From: CAVZZG01 sp963779685
GTDB taxonomy: Bacteria; Actinomycetota; Thermoleophilia; Gaiellales; F1-60-MAGs149
Direction: 5' to 3'
Assembly: GCA_963779685.1 (NCBI GenBank)
Contig: CAVZZG010000002.1
Coordinates: forward strand, 247,170-311,169
Length of the DNA stretch: 64,000 bases
In this document: positions 1 to 8,087 of the stretch, one piece after another
How the letters are laid out: every line of letters starts with the position of its first letter
Numbering within the stretch: the first letter of the stretch is position 1
Notes under the pieces: generated by a model
Database searches by the model: none
Told to the model about the DNA's origin: nothing
What the model saw: only the letters and a program-made list of their open reading frames with translations
Translations under genes and position numbers: made by a program

Positions 1-1001
1 CCGGCCGGCGCGTAGACCGTGCTGCCCGACGGCACCACCACGACGGTCGGCGGTACCCCGGTCGGCTTCTGGCCGGTGTAGGTGGTCGTGGACACCAGGG
101 TGATCGTCTCCGCGGCGGCCTCGTCCTTGTTCCTGGTGACGGCGAAGGCCGCCACGATGCCCAGGATGGCGATGGCAGCGGCCCCGAGGAGAAGCGCGAA
201 CCCGGCTGCCGGCAGCGGTCCGCGGCGCATGCCCGGCCGTGCGGCGGCGACGACGGCGACCGAGCGCGGCCCCTCGATCGCCGGCTCGCCGGCGAGGTCG
301 CGGAGGCGGAGGCCGACGGCGGACGCCGGCGGCGGAGGGCGAGTCGGGTCGTCGGTCAGCATCGCGAGCAGCAGACCGTTCAGCGCCGGCTCGATGTCGG
401 GCGCGATCTCGACCGGCGCCGCCGGGGGCTGGGCCGGCGCCCGGCCGCAGACGAGCGCGTACAGCATGCGACCGAGCGAACGCACGTCGATCGCGGGATC
501 GGCGTCGGGCGCGGCGGAGCCGAGCGCGGCGGCCTGCAGCAACCCCGTCCCGCCACCGCTGACGATGGCCCGGCCGGCCCGGTCGAGGACGACGGCCTCG
601 GGCGCCATCGCGCCGTGCACGAGGCCCGCCGCGTGCAGCGCCGCCAGCGCATCGGCCGCGTCGGCTCCGACGAGCAGGGCCGTGCGCCGCGGCAGGACAA
701 CGCCCGTCCCGAGCCGGGCGCCCTCGATGTGCTGCTCGACCACGAGCGGATCGACCGCGAGATCCTCGCCGGGCTCGGTCCATGCGAGGATCGGGGCGAG
801 GCAGGGGTGTCGCACCGCCTGATGGCGGGAGACGAGCTCCGAGAACCCGGCGGGCACGCCGCCGCTGCGCGCGAACCTGGCGACCTCCACCTGACCGTCG
901 GCCACGGTGTCGACGGCCAGGTCGCGGGGGACGCCGCCGACTGGCGCGAGGGGTGCCACGACCCTGTACCGGCCGGCGAGGATGTCCCCGCGGCCGGTCA
1001 T
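1..1001 (-). CDS. Membrane-anchored protein-kinase-like protein (pseudokinase), C-terminus off the left edge
   Basis: Reading the minus strand from the ATG at 1001 gives 333 uninterrupted residues up to the edge. The start MTGRGDILAGRYRVVAPLA resembles the N-lobe entry of bacterial Ser/Thr kinases, and an LHAAGLVHG segment at about 122-130 matches the region before the catalytic loop. However, the HRDxKPxN loop is replaced by HGAMAPEAVVL (129-139) and the DFG position by SGGG, so phosphotransfer looks lost. A DVRSLGRMLYALVCG stretch (172-186) matches the conserved helix-F region of kinases. A proline-rich linker is followed by one membrane segment at about 266-288, and the remaining residues would be outside the cell. 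Likely a scaffold or sensor rather than an active kinase. It shares a short AT-rich promoter region with moeA. Identification as kinase fold rests on these motifs only. Confidence 0.7.
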   Translation of the reverse strand, partial: MTGRGDILAGRYRVVAPLAPVGGVPRDLAVDTVADGQVEVARFARSGGVPAGFSELVSRHQAVRHPCLAPILAWTEPGEDLAVDPLVVEQHIEGARLGTGVVLPRRTALLVGADAADALAALHAAGLVHGAMAPEAVVLDRAGRAIVSGGGTGLLQAAALGSAAPDADPAIDVRSLGRMLYALVCGRAPAQPPAAPVEIAPDIEPALNGLLLAMLTDDPTRPPPPASAVGLRLRDLAGEPAIEGPRSVAVVAAARPGMRRGPLPAAGFALLLGAAAIAILGIVAAFAVTRNKDEAAAETITLVSTTTYTGQKPTGVPPTVVVVPSGSTVYAPA

Positions 1002-1031
1002 TGGTCGGACCCGTTTCGCATCGCCGGGGCG

Positions 1032-1041
1032 TTTATAGCAT
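1032..1041. promoter_or_regulatory. AT-rich shared promoter core between the pseudokinase and moeA
   Basis: TTTATAGCAT is the only AT-rich stretch in this intergenic space. Read on the minus strand it gives TATAAA facing the pseudokinase, and on the plus strand TATAGC/TAGCAT facing moeA. Promoter assignment is inference. Confidence 0.4.
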
Positions 1042-2248
1042 GCTCCTCTGGCCAGCCGTGGACATCGATGCCTCTCAGAGACTACGTTCTTATCCCGAGG
1101 CGCGCGGGATCCTGCTTGCCGCGGCCAGGCAGATGCCGGCCGAGTCGGTCCCGCTGGGGGCGGCGATCGGCCGCGTGGTGGCGACCGACGTCGTCGCGCC
1201 GATCGACCTGCCGTCGTGGGACAACTCGGCGCTCGATGGCTATGCCCTCCGGGCCGCCGAGGCGGCGGGCGGACTGCCGGTCGTCGGCGGCGTCGCGGCC
1301 GGGGACGACCCGCCGCCGCTGGCGCCGGGTACGGCCGTCGAGATCGCGACCGGCGGCGTGATCCCGCTCGGCGCCGACGCCGTGCTCGCCGTCGAGCACG
1401 CGATCGTCGCGGAGGGCATCGTGCGACCGGCCGCGGGCGCCGCACCGGTGGCCGGGGCGGGCGTGCGCCGGGTCGGTGCGGACGTCACGGCCGGCACCAC
1501 GATCCTCGAGCGGGGTACGGTCCTCGGCCCGTCCTCGGCCGCCGCCATGGCAGCGGTCGGCCTCGCCGAGGCGTCGGTCGCGACCCGGCCGCGAGCGCTG
1601 GTGCTGACGACCGGCGACGAGCTGGTGCCGCCCGGTGCGCCGCTGCGCCGGGGCCAGGTTCACGACTCGAACTCCCTGCTGGCAGGGGCGACGCTCGACG
1701 CGTTCGGCTGTGCGGCCGAGGTACTGGGGCGGGTCGGCGATACGTTGCCCGAGACGCGCGAGCGGTTCGCGGCGGCGCTGTCGGCGGATCTCGTGATCTC
1801 GACCGGCGGGGTCTCGGTCGGGCCGCGCGACCACGTCAAGCGCGCGCTGGACGACCTGGGCGTCGAGGAGCTCTTCTGGCGGGTCGCGATCCAGCCGGGC
1901 AAACCCGTCTGGGCGGGGAGAGCGGCATCGGGGACGGTCGTGCTCGGCATGCCCGGCAATCCGCTGTCGGCCATGGTCGCGCTGCACCTGCTGGCCCGGC
2001 CCATGATCTCGGCCATGCTGGGCGCCGCGCCCGCGCCGGCCATCTCCCGTGCGCTGGCCGCCTCCGTGCGCCAGATGCCGACGCGCCTGAGAGCCCTCCC
2101 AGGCGTCATGACCGGCGAGGCCGTGGAGGTCCTGGCCGACGTCTCGCACCAGGTGGCGCGAACTGCTCGTGCGAATTGTCTCGTTCTCATTCCGGCCGGC
2201 TCGGCCTCACTCGCCGCGGGCGCGGTGGTCGACGTGGTCACCCTGTGA
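1040..2248 (+). CDS. moeA: Molybdopterin molybdenumtransferase MoeA
   Basis: Inserts molybdate into adenylylated molybdopterin in the last step of molybdenum cofactor synthesis, in the cytosol. About 402 residues, the usual MoeA length. The N-terminal MoeA domain carries SWDNSALDGYA, the central MogA-like domain has TTGDELVPPG and STGGVSVGPRD, and GMPGNPLS lies before the C-terminal barrel. The ATG at 1040 overlaps the putative -10; the in-frame GTG at 1058 (MDIDASQRLRSYPEARGILL) is an equally plausible start. Its last 11 bp overlap the convergent sortase gene. The cofactor would serve the two molybdenum hydroxylases at 20-23.5 kb and 48-51.8 kb. Confidence 0.93.
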   Translation: MLLWPAVDIDASQRLRSYPEARGILLAAARQMPAESVPLGAAIGRVVATDVVAPIDLPSWDNSALDGYALRAAEAAGGLPVVGGVAAGDDPPPLAPGTAVEIATGGVIPLGADAVLAVEHAIVAEGIVRPAAGAAPVAGAGVRRVGADVTAGTTILERGTVLGPSSAAAMAAVGLAEASVATRPRALVLTTGDELVPPGAPLRRGQVHDSNSLLAGATLDAFGCAAEVLGRVGDTLPETRERFAAALSADLVISTGGVSVGPRDHVKRALDDLGVEELFWRVAIQPGKPVWAGRAASGTVVLGMPGNPLSAMVALHLLARPMISAMLGAAPAPAISRALAASVRQMPTRLRALPGVMTGEAVEVLADVSHQVARTARANCLVLIPAGSASLAAGAVVDVVTL

Positions 2249-2951
2249 CCGTCACCGCCCGCGCGCCCGTCAGCTGGATGCGCACCAGCCGGGCGAACAC
2301 CACGTAGCGCTGCGACGCGGCGAAGAGCGGGTGGCACGCCGACAGCACGACCTGCTCGTACCCGACGTCCTTGATGATCGACCAGTCCGAGTTGTCGACG
2401 ATGCGATGCGACGTGACGGCGTACGCGAACACGCCGTAGGGCATCCGCAGGGTGAGCTGGTCACCCTTGCGGAGGTCGTCGATGTGCCTGAACCACGCAC
2501 CGTAGGTCGTGCGATGGCCGGCGATCCCGATGGTCCGGCCCTGACCGGGGAACTCCGTGTTCGCGTAGTGACCGGGACCCTTGGTGAGGGAATTCGAGTC
2601 GGTGCCCTGAACGACGATGGCGGTGATGCCGAGGCGGGCGATGTGGATCTTGCCGATCGGATCGCCGTAGCGCCGCCCGTACTCGCGCGAGAACCGGGCG
2701 GCGAGCGCGCGGGCGGCGACGATCGTGTCGACGGCCGGCGCCGAGGGCGGCGGATCGGGTTGGGCGGCGGCGATCACGGCGTACTCGCGCTCGACCCGGG
2801 TCAGCGGCGCCGCAAGCTGGCGCTGGCGGTAGGCGTTGATGGCGTCGGTGACCGGATCCCGCCAGAACACGACGGCCGCGGCGTACACGATGCAGAGGAC
2901 GCCCGTCGCGATCAGCAGGGTGCCGGTGCGGTGTCGCAGCTTGCGCATCAT
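2238..2951 (-). CDS. Class E-like sortase
   Basis: Sortases cleave a C-terminal sorting signal and attach proteins to the cell wall or to pilin partners. The 237-residue protein has an N-terminal membrane anchor (about 10-30), a spacer and the sortase barrel. The catalytic triad is visible as His146 in IAGHRTTYGAWF, Cys206 in LSACHPLF and Arg215 in ASQRYVVFAR. The arrangement fits actinobacterial class E, although its Cys is preceded by SA rather than TT. The start codon overlaps the stop of the upstream M28-like gene (ATGA), so the two are probably co-translated. No substrate with an obvious sorting signal lies in this window. Confidence 0.88.
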   Translation of the reverse strand: MMRKLRHRTGTLLIATGVLCIVYAAAVVFWRDPVTDAINAYRQRQLAAPLTRVEREYAVIAAAQPDPPPSAPAVDTIVAARALAARFSREYGRRYGDPIGKIHIARLGITAIVVQGTDSNSLTKGPGHYANTEFPGQGRTIGIAGHRTTYGAWFRHIDDLRKGDQLTLRMPYGVFAYAVTSHRIVDNSDWSIIKDVGYEQVVLSACHPLFAASQRYVVFARLVRIQLTGARAVTVTG

Positions 2952-4693
2952 CCGCGCTCACCGTACCCGGCTGCCGTGGATTTCTGGAGAAGATTGCGTG
3001 TGAGCAGCCCCGCGGCGGCGACGATCCCGACCGCTCCGAGGGCGGCTGCGGGCGGAAGCCGGCCGTCGACCAGCATCCTCGCCAGGTCGGCGGGCCTGGC
3101 GCCCGCGGCCCATGCCGCGGCGAGCGCCGGAGCGACGGCCGGCACCCAGATCAGGGCCGCGCGCGCCGTCGGGCCGCCACGGTCCGTGCGGTGGAGGACG
3201 AACCACACGTGGAGCGGGATCACCAGCAGCAGCCCGGCGGTCGGCGAGGCCGCGATCGCGATCGCGGCCGATGCCGTGCCGGCCCCGATGGCCGTGCCGA
3301 TCGACACCGCCATGCCGTCCGCTGGGTCGCGGACGGCGGCCCCGGGGCGCGGGTAGATGCGGAGGACGGCGACGGCCGTCGCGACGCCGAACGCCGCCAG
3401 GATGAGCGTCCCGACCCCCACTCCCGATCCGGTCGGCGGGAACGGCGGCCACCAGGGGTCGGCGGGAACCGCGCCGACGGCGCCGGCGAGAAGGACACCG
3501 GCGACCAGGCCGGCGCCGGGAAGCGCCAGCTGACCCCAGCGCAGGAGCTCGGGCCGCAGCGCCGCGCCGTTCCGGCTCGCCCCTGACAGCAGGTGCACTG
3601 CGACGAGCGCCGGCGAGACCAGCAGGGTCACGGCCAAGAGCGCGATCACCCACCCCGACACCACCTGCTTGCCCAGCACGAGGTAGGAGCCGTGCGGCCC
3701 ATCCGGCGGGGCGCCGGCGTCGAGCGCGAGCACGAGCTCGTTGATCGCCTGGCCATTCGCGGCGAGGCGGCTCCCGGAGATCCGGGCCCCGCCAGGCTCG
3801 CCGGTGTCGGCGCCGATCTGGATGGCGGGCACGCCGCGGTCGACGAAGGGAGCCTGTCCGCCCGGCGCCGACTTCGGGAAGGTGAGGTCGAGGAGCTGGC
3901 GGGACAGGCCCGGCCGGGTCACGCGGCCGGTCCCCGGGATCGCCGCCAGCATCTGCTGGAGCGCCGCGACCAGCCCTGCGTGCCCGCGCGCGCCCCGGTC
4001 ACCGGCGTCGGCGACCGGAAGCAGATCGCCCGGGCCGGCGATGGCGGCCAGGTCGAGCACGGTGAAGGGCGTCAGGTGGCGGGGGAAGCGCGCCAGCAGC
4101 CGGCGAGCACCGAGGTCGCCCGAGACCCCGCCGTCGACCGAGGCGAACAGGAGGGTGCGCGCATGGGCCTGGTTCGCGAAGGCCCGTGCCATCTCGACGA
4201 CGGTCGCCGTACCGACGGCACTGTCCACCAGACCCGGGCCGGGCGGGATGTCGTCCCGGTGCGCCAGGAGGACGATGGTCTCGCTGGACGTCCCGGGCAG
4301 GATCGCCACGAGGTTCACGAGCCGCGCCGGCGTCCCGTCCCGCAGGGCCCCCGCGAACGTGTCCGTCCTGGCCGGTGCGCCGGCGTCGCTGAATGCCTGC
4401 CGGACGAGGTCGGTCGCCAGTGCCGCGGTCGCCGTTCCCGGCGTGCGGTCGCCGATCGCCGCGATGTTCCGGGCGAGCGCGGCAGCGCGGCCGGCGTCGA
4501 ATGTCGGCGGCGTCTGGGGGGCGGCGCCCACGCCGGCCGGTGCGTGGAGGCCGATGAGGGCGACCACCAACGCGACGGCGGGTGCGGCCAGTCCCAGGAG
4601 GTACGCGCGCTCGACGCCGATCGCCGGGCGTCGTAGGCGGCGCCGCCGAGCCGTGCGCCGCCGCCCGCTGCGATCCGACGTATTCCGGTCCAC
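2948..4693 (-). CDS. M28-peptidase-like polytopic membrane protein, probably non-catalytic
   Basis: The N-terminal half resembles M28 zinc aminopeptidases: LLAHRDD and GLVDSAVGTA fit the first His/Asp metal ligands and LDLAAIAG the third. The catalytic and bridging Glu pair is replaced by DGG (FASVDGGVSGDLGARRL), the usual SDHxPF motif reads GGQAPF, and no late ligand His is seen, so activity is doubtful. The second half is a run of about six membrane segments. The GTG at 4693 is preferred because the minus-strand -10 (TACCGT) ends 11 nt upstream of it; an ATG at 4714 would extend the protein by seven residues and lie inside the divergent promoter. It overlaps the downstream sortase by 4 bp. 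Confidence 0.75.
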   Translation of the reverse strand: MDRNTSDRSGRRRTARRRRLRRPAIGVERAYLLGLAAPAVALVVALIGLHAPAGVGAAPQTPPTFDAGRAAALARNIAAIGDRTPGTATAALATDLVRQAFSDAGAPARTDTFAGALRDGTPARLVNLVAILPGTSSETIVLLAHRDDIPPGPGLVDSAVGTATVVEMARAFANQAHARTLLFASVDGGVSGDLGARRLLARFPRHLTPFTVLDLAAIAGPGDLLPVADAGDRGARGHAGLVAALQQMLAAIPGTGRVTRPGLSRQLLDLTFPKSAPGGQAPFVDRGVPAIQIGADTGEPGGARISGSRLAANGQAINELVLALDAGAPPDGPHGSYLVLGKQVVSGWVIALLAVTLLVSPALVAVHLLSGASRNGAALRPELLRWGQLALPGAGLVAGVLLAGAVGAVPADPWWPPFPPTGSGVGVGTLILAAFGVATAVAVLRIYPRPGAAVRDPADGMAVSIGTAIGAGTASAAIAIAASPTAGLLLVIPLHVWFVLHRTDRGGPTARAALIWVPAVAPALAAAWAAGARPADLARMLVDGRLPPAAALGAVGIVAAAGLLTRNLLQKSTAAGYGERG

Positions 4694-4704
4694 TGGACCG
4701 GCGG

Positions 4705-4714
4705 ACGGTAGCAT
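4705..4714. promoter_or_regulatory. Overlapping divergent -10 elements sharing a TA
   Basis: Plus-strand TAGCAT (4709-4714) ends 6 nt before the response-regulator ATG. Minus-strand TACCGT (4710-4705) ends 11 nt before the GTG of the M28-like gene. The two hexamers share the TA at 4709-4710. Sequence is seen; promoter function is inferred. Confidence 0.55.
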
Positions 4715-4720
4715 TCGGCC

Positions 4721-5419
4721 ATGACCGAGCAGCCGCTCGTCCTCGTCATCGACGACGAGGATTCCATCCAGCAGCTGCTGCAGGCCGCCCTCGAACGGGA
4801 GGGATACCGGGTGGAGCTCGCCGGCGACGCGACCAGCGGCCTGCTCGCGTTCGAGGAGCGCCAGCCTGACGTGGTGCTGCTGGACGTGATGCTGCCCGAC
4901 ATGTCGGGCCGCGAGGTCTGCCGTCGGATCCGCGCCAGCTCGAGCGTGCCGATCATCATGCTCTCGGCGCTGGACGACGAGGTCGACAAGGTCGTCGGGC
5001 TCGAGCTCGGCGCGGACGACTACATCACGAAGCCCTTCGGGCTGCGCGAGCTGCGGTCACGCGTCAGGGCCGTGCTGCGCCGTTCCCAGCAGCTGCCGGC
5101 CGCGGCCGAGGGCGACAGCGCGCGGCTCGAGCGCGCCGGCGTGGCGCTCGACGCGGCCCGCCGGACGGTGACGGTCGACGGCGGTCTCGCCGACCTCACC
5201 TACGTCGAGTTCGAGCTGCTCCAGATGCTGATGGCGAGCCCGGGCCGGGTGTTCTCCCGGTCGCAGCTCCTCGATGGGATCTGGGGCTCCTCGGACTACC
5301 GCGAGCCGCGGACGGTGGACGTCCACGTCCGTCACCTCCGCGAGAAGCTGGAGCGAGACCCGAGCGAGCCGGTCCGGATCCAGACCGTGCGCGGCGTCGG
5401 GTACCGATTCTCGGACTAG
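4721..5419 (+). CDS. OmpR/PhoB-family response regulator
   Basis: Two-component DNA-binding regulator of 232 residues. The receiver domain (about 6-115) has the acidic pair DDED at 11-14, phospho-acceptor Asp55 in VVLLDVMLPDMSG, and conserved Lys104 in YITKPFG. The winged-helix output domain (about 135-230) shows the typical RTVDVHVRHLREKLE and IQTVRGVGYRF. The ATG sits 6 nt after a TAGCAT hexamer, which fixes the start and implies a leaderless message. The histidine kinase begins 3 bp after the stop codon and is its likely partner. Confidence 0.95.
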   Translation: MTEQPLVLVIDDEDSIQQLLQAALEREGYRVELAGDATSGLLAFEERQPDVVLLDVMLPDMSGREVCRRIRASSSVPIIMLSALDDEVDKVVGLELGADDYITKPFGLRELRSRVRAVLRRSQQLPAAAEGDSARLERAGVALDAARRTVTVDGGLADLTYVEFELLQMLMASPGRVFSRSQLLDGIWGSSDYREPRTVDVHVRHLREKLERDPSEPVRIQTVRGVGYRFSD

Positions 5420-5422
5420 GCC

Positions 5423-6814
5423 ATGGCTTCGCTGCCGCGCATGGTGTTCCCGTTCCGACGGCTCGCGATCTGGCTCTCGGTGCTGCTGCTCGCCGTGGCC
5501 GGGCTGGCGGTGGGACTGACGGCGCTGCTCGTGATCCCGTCGCTGAACGACAACCTCGTGCGCGACCGGATCAACGAGGTGCGCCGGTCGGCGGGTCCGA
5601 TCCTGACGCAGTTCCCGAGTGAGAACCTGAACACCACCGTGTCCCGGGTCGAGGGCCTGACGGGCTTCCAGGTGGCCGTCCTGGAACCCGTGACGGGCGG
5701 CTACGTGGTGCTCGACGGCCACATCCCGGGCACGCTCGACGACGCGCTGCTGCAGGCTGCGCACAGGACCGGGCGGCCGCAGACGGGCGAGGTGCGGGTC
5801 GACGGCCGGTACGCCGCCGAGCTCGTCGTCCCCCGTCAGGACGGCCTGCTCGTGGTGACGTCGCCGCTCAACGACGTCTCCCGCACCGTCTCCACCGTCA
5901 AGCACGACGTCTTCCTCGCGGTGGCCATTGCGCTGCCGGTGGCCTGGATCGTCGGCCTGCTCGCGGCGGTCGCGCTGTCGCAGCGCATCCGTCGTCTCGA
6001 GCGCGCGGCCCGCCGGATCGCCGCGGGCAACCTCGCCACGCCCGTCTACGACGAGGGCCGTGACGAGATCCACGAGCTCGCCCAGGCGTTCGACCACATG
6101 CGGCTCGAGCTCGAGCGCACCGATCGCGCGCGGCGGGCCTTCATCGCCAACGCCTCGCACGAGCTGCGGACGCCGCTGTTCGCGCTGGCGGGCTTCCTCG
6201 AGCTGCTGGACGAGGACGACGATCCGGCGTCCCGCCGCGAGTTCGTCCGGACGATGCGGGCCCAGGTGAGCCGGCTGACGCGGCTGGCCACCGACCTCCT
6301 CGACCTCTCGCGCCTCGACTCCGGCCGCGTCGAGCTGCTCCGTCAGGAGGTCGACCTCGGTGGCATCGCCGGCGAGCTCGCGTCGGCCTTCGCACCGGTC
6401 GCGCACGAACGGGACGCCGTGCTCATCGCAGAGGACGGCGAGGTGATCGCGGTCGCGGACGAGGCGCGCGTCGCGCAGATCGGCCGGGCACTGGTGGCCA
6501 ACGCCCTTCGCCACAACCCGCCCGGCGTCGAGGTCGTGATCGGCGTGACGGCCGAGCGGGGCGCCGTGTCGCTGCTCGTGCGCGACGACGGCCCGCAGCT
6601 CGATCAGGTGGTCGCCGACCGTCTCTTCGAGCGGTTCTTCCGCGGGCCCGCGAGCGCCGAGGGATCGGGTCTCGGGCTGGCGATCGCCCGCGAGCTGGCG
6701 ATCCGGATGGGCGGGACGCTCACGCTCGAACAGGACGACGGCACGCCCGGGAAGACCTTCCGGCTGAGGCTCCCGGCGGCCGAAACGCCGGCCGTCACTA
6801 TGCTGGGAGCATGA
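5423..6814 (+). CDS. Membrane sensor histidine kinase
   Basis: Partner of the response regulator just upstream. Membrane segments at about 14-37 and 163-185 flank an extracytoplasmic sensor of about 125 residues. A HAMP linker follows (about 186-235), then the dimerisation domain with phospho-acceptor His246 in NASHELRTPL, and an HATPase domain with NALRHNP, RDDGPQL and GSGLGLAIARE as N and G boxes. The stop overlaps the ATG of the HtrA-type protease by 4 bp, so sensor, regulator and protease form one unit, consistent with an envelope-stress circuit. The signal sensed is unknown. Confidence 0.94.
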   Translation: MASLPRMVFPFRRLAIWLSVLLLAVAGLAVGLTALLVIPSLNDNLVRDRINEVRRSAGPILTQFPSENLNTTVSRVEGLTGFQVAVLEPVTGGYVVLDGHIPGTLDDALLQAAHRTGRPQTGEVRVDGRYAAELVVPRQDGLLVVTSPLNDVSRTVSTVKHDVFLAVAIALPVAWIVGLLAAVALSQRIRRLERAARRIAAGNLATPVYDEGRDEIHELAQAFDHMRLELERTDRARRAFIANASHELRTPLFALAGFLELLDEDDDPASRREFVRTMRAQVSRLTRLATDLLDLSRLDSGRVELLRQEVDLGGIAGELASAFAPVAHERDAVLIAEDGEVIAVADEARVAQIGRALVANALRHNPPGVEVVIGVTAERGAVSLLVRDDGPQLDQVVADRLFERFFRGPASAEGSGLGLAIARELAIRMGGTLTLEQDDGTPGKTFRLRLPAAETPAVTMLGA

Positions 6815-8022
6815 CGCCGCGGGGCAGGGCCAGCCGGATGGCGCCGTTGATCGGTGCGTTCGTGGCCGGGCTCGTCGGGGCCGGCCTGGTCGTGGCCGCC
6901 ACCGGTGCCTTCCGGCAGGAGGGCCCATCGACGACGGTCGTCGTGACCCGGGCCAGCTCGGATCCGGGGTCGGCCACGGTCGTCGCCGATCTCCGGGGCA
7001 CGCGCTTCGACCCGCGGCGGATCTACCGCGAGCGGGCCGCGGCCGTCGTCACCATCGACGCCACCGTGGCCGGCTCGGGAGTCACCGGCAGCGGGTTCGT
7101 CGTCTCGGCGCGCGGCGACATCGTCACCAGCGCGCACGTCGTCACCAACTCGCCCGACGCACCGCGCGCCGCGGATGTGAGAGCGGCCTCGTCCCTGTAC
7201 GTCCTGTTCCAGGACGGCAACTCGCTGCCGGCCCGGCTGGTGGGCTACGACCTCTTCGACGACATCGCCGTCATCCGCGTCGATCCCCACCTCCAGCCGC
7301 TGACCGTGGCCTCGTTCGGGACGACTCGCAGCCTCCACGTGGGCGATCCGCTCGCCGTGATCGGCTCGCCCTTCGGCTCGCAGCAGGAGCAGTCGCTGTC
7401 CGTGGGCGTCGTGTCCGGCCTCGGGCGGGAGATCGATCCGCCCGCGAACATCCCGTTCCGGACGCCCGGCGCGATCCAGACCGACGCGGCCATCACGCAC
7501 GGCAACTCGGGCGGTCCCGTGTTCGACGTGCACGGCAGGGTGGTCGGCGTCGCGGCGCAGATCTCGACCCAGAGCGGCGGCGGCGAGGGCGTCGGCTTCG
7601 CGATCCCGGCCGAGGCCGCGGCCCGGTCGTATCGCGACCTCGTGCGGACCGGGAAGGTCGCCTATGCGTGGCTCGGGGTGAAGACCTACCCGGTCACGAG
7701 GGAGCTCGCCCGGCAGTTCCATCTGCCGGTGATCACCGGGTTGCTGGTCGACGGCGTGACCGCGGGCGGGCCGGCCGAGGCAGCCGGGCTGACCGCCGGC
7801 CAGAAACGGGCCGCCTTCCAGGACGCCGGCATGGTGCACGTGGCGGGCGACATCATCGTCGCCTTCGACGGCCACCCGGTGCGAACGGCGCCCGACCTCA
7901 CGGCCCTCGTGGCGCTGTCGCCGCCGGGTCAGCGGGTGCCGGTCGAGGTGATCCGGGGCGGCCGCCACATCACGATCTACGTGACGCTCCGGGCCCGCCC
8001 CGCCACGTTGCCGGCGGACTAG
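6811..8022 (+). CDS. HtrA/DegP-like serine protease with PDZ domain
   Basis: Membrane-anchored trypsin-like quality-control protease, 403 residues. One N-terminal membrane segment (about 11-31) leaves the protease outside the membrane. The triad is His109 (TSAHVV), Asp151 (DDIAV) and Ser233 (HGNSGGP). A single PDZ domain covers about 275-395 (WLGVKTY, GDIIVAFDGHPV). It is the third gene of the regulator-kinase-protease operon with a 4-bp ATGA overlap, as expected for envelope-stress responses in which the regulator controls the protease. Substrates cannot be told from the sequence. Confidence 0.93.
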   Translation: MTPRGRASRMAPLIGAFVAGLVGAGLVVAATGAFRQEGPSTTVVVTRASSDPGSATVVADLRGTRFDPRRIYRERAAAVVTIDATVAGSGVTGSGFVVSARGDIVTSAHVVTNSPDAPRAADVRAASSLYVLFQDGNSLPARLVGYDLFDDIAVIRVDPHLQPLTVASFGTTRSLHVGDPLAVIGSPFGSQQEQSLSVGVVSGLGREIDPPANIPFRTPGAIQTDAAITHGNSGGPVFDVHGRVVGVAAQISTQSGGGEGVGFAIPAEAAARSYRDLVRTGKVAYAWLGVKTYPVTRELARQFHLPVITGLLVDGVTAGGPAEAAGLTAGQKRAAFQDAGMVHVAGDIIVAFDGHPVRTAPDLTALVALSPPGQRVPVEVIRGGRHITIYVTLRARPATLPAD

Positions 8023-8052
8023 GGACACTCGGCCCGTCCACCGCGGCCGTAG

Positions 8053-8058
8053 TAGGCT
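8053..8058 (+). promoter_or_regulatory. Putative -10 (TAGGCT) for the GT20 gene
   Basis: TAGGCT lies 29 nt upstream of the GTG start, so this unit would have a short leader. The expected transcription start falls at the left end of the adjacent 20-bp palindrome. Confidence 0.4.
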
Positions 8059-8062
8059 TTCC

Positions 8063-8082
8063 AGCCTGCACCGGTGCAGGCT
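8063..8082. promoter_or_regulatory. Perfect 20-bp palindrome, candidate operator
   Basis: AGCCTGCACCGGTGCAGGCT equals its own reverse complement over all 20 bases. It begins 4 nt after a putative -10 and ends 5 nt before the GTG of the GT20 gene, where it would block initiation if bound by a dimeric repressor, or fold at the 5' end of the mRNA. No T-run follows, which argues against a simple terminator. Confidence 0.55.
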
Positions 8083-8087
8083 CACCC

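Noticed and set aside
82..822. Plus-strand open frames opposite the pseudokinase
   Set aside because: Ser/Ala/Arg-rich shadows; the minus-strand frame from 1001 carries the kinase-like motifs and membrane segment.
998..1021. Seven-codon minus-strand mini-ORF ending in an ATGA overlap with the pseudokinase start
   Set aside because: The ATG follows the TATAAA by about 10 nt, but such short frames are common by chance and nothing else supports a leader peptide.
5057..6928. 623-residue minus-strand open frame opposite the two-component genes
   Set aside because: Antisense shadow of the kinase and regulator; no domain motifs and His/Arg/Asp-rich composition typical of reversed coding DNA.
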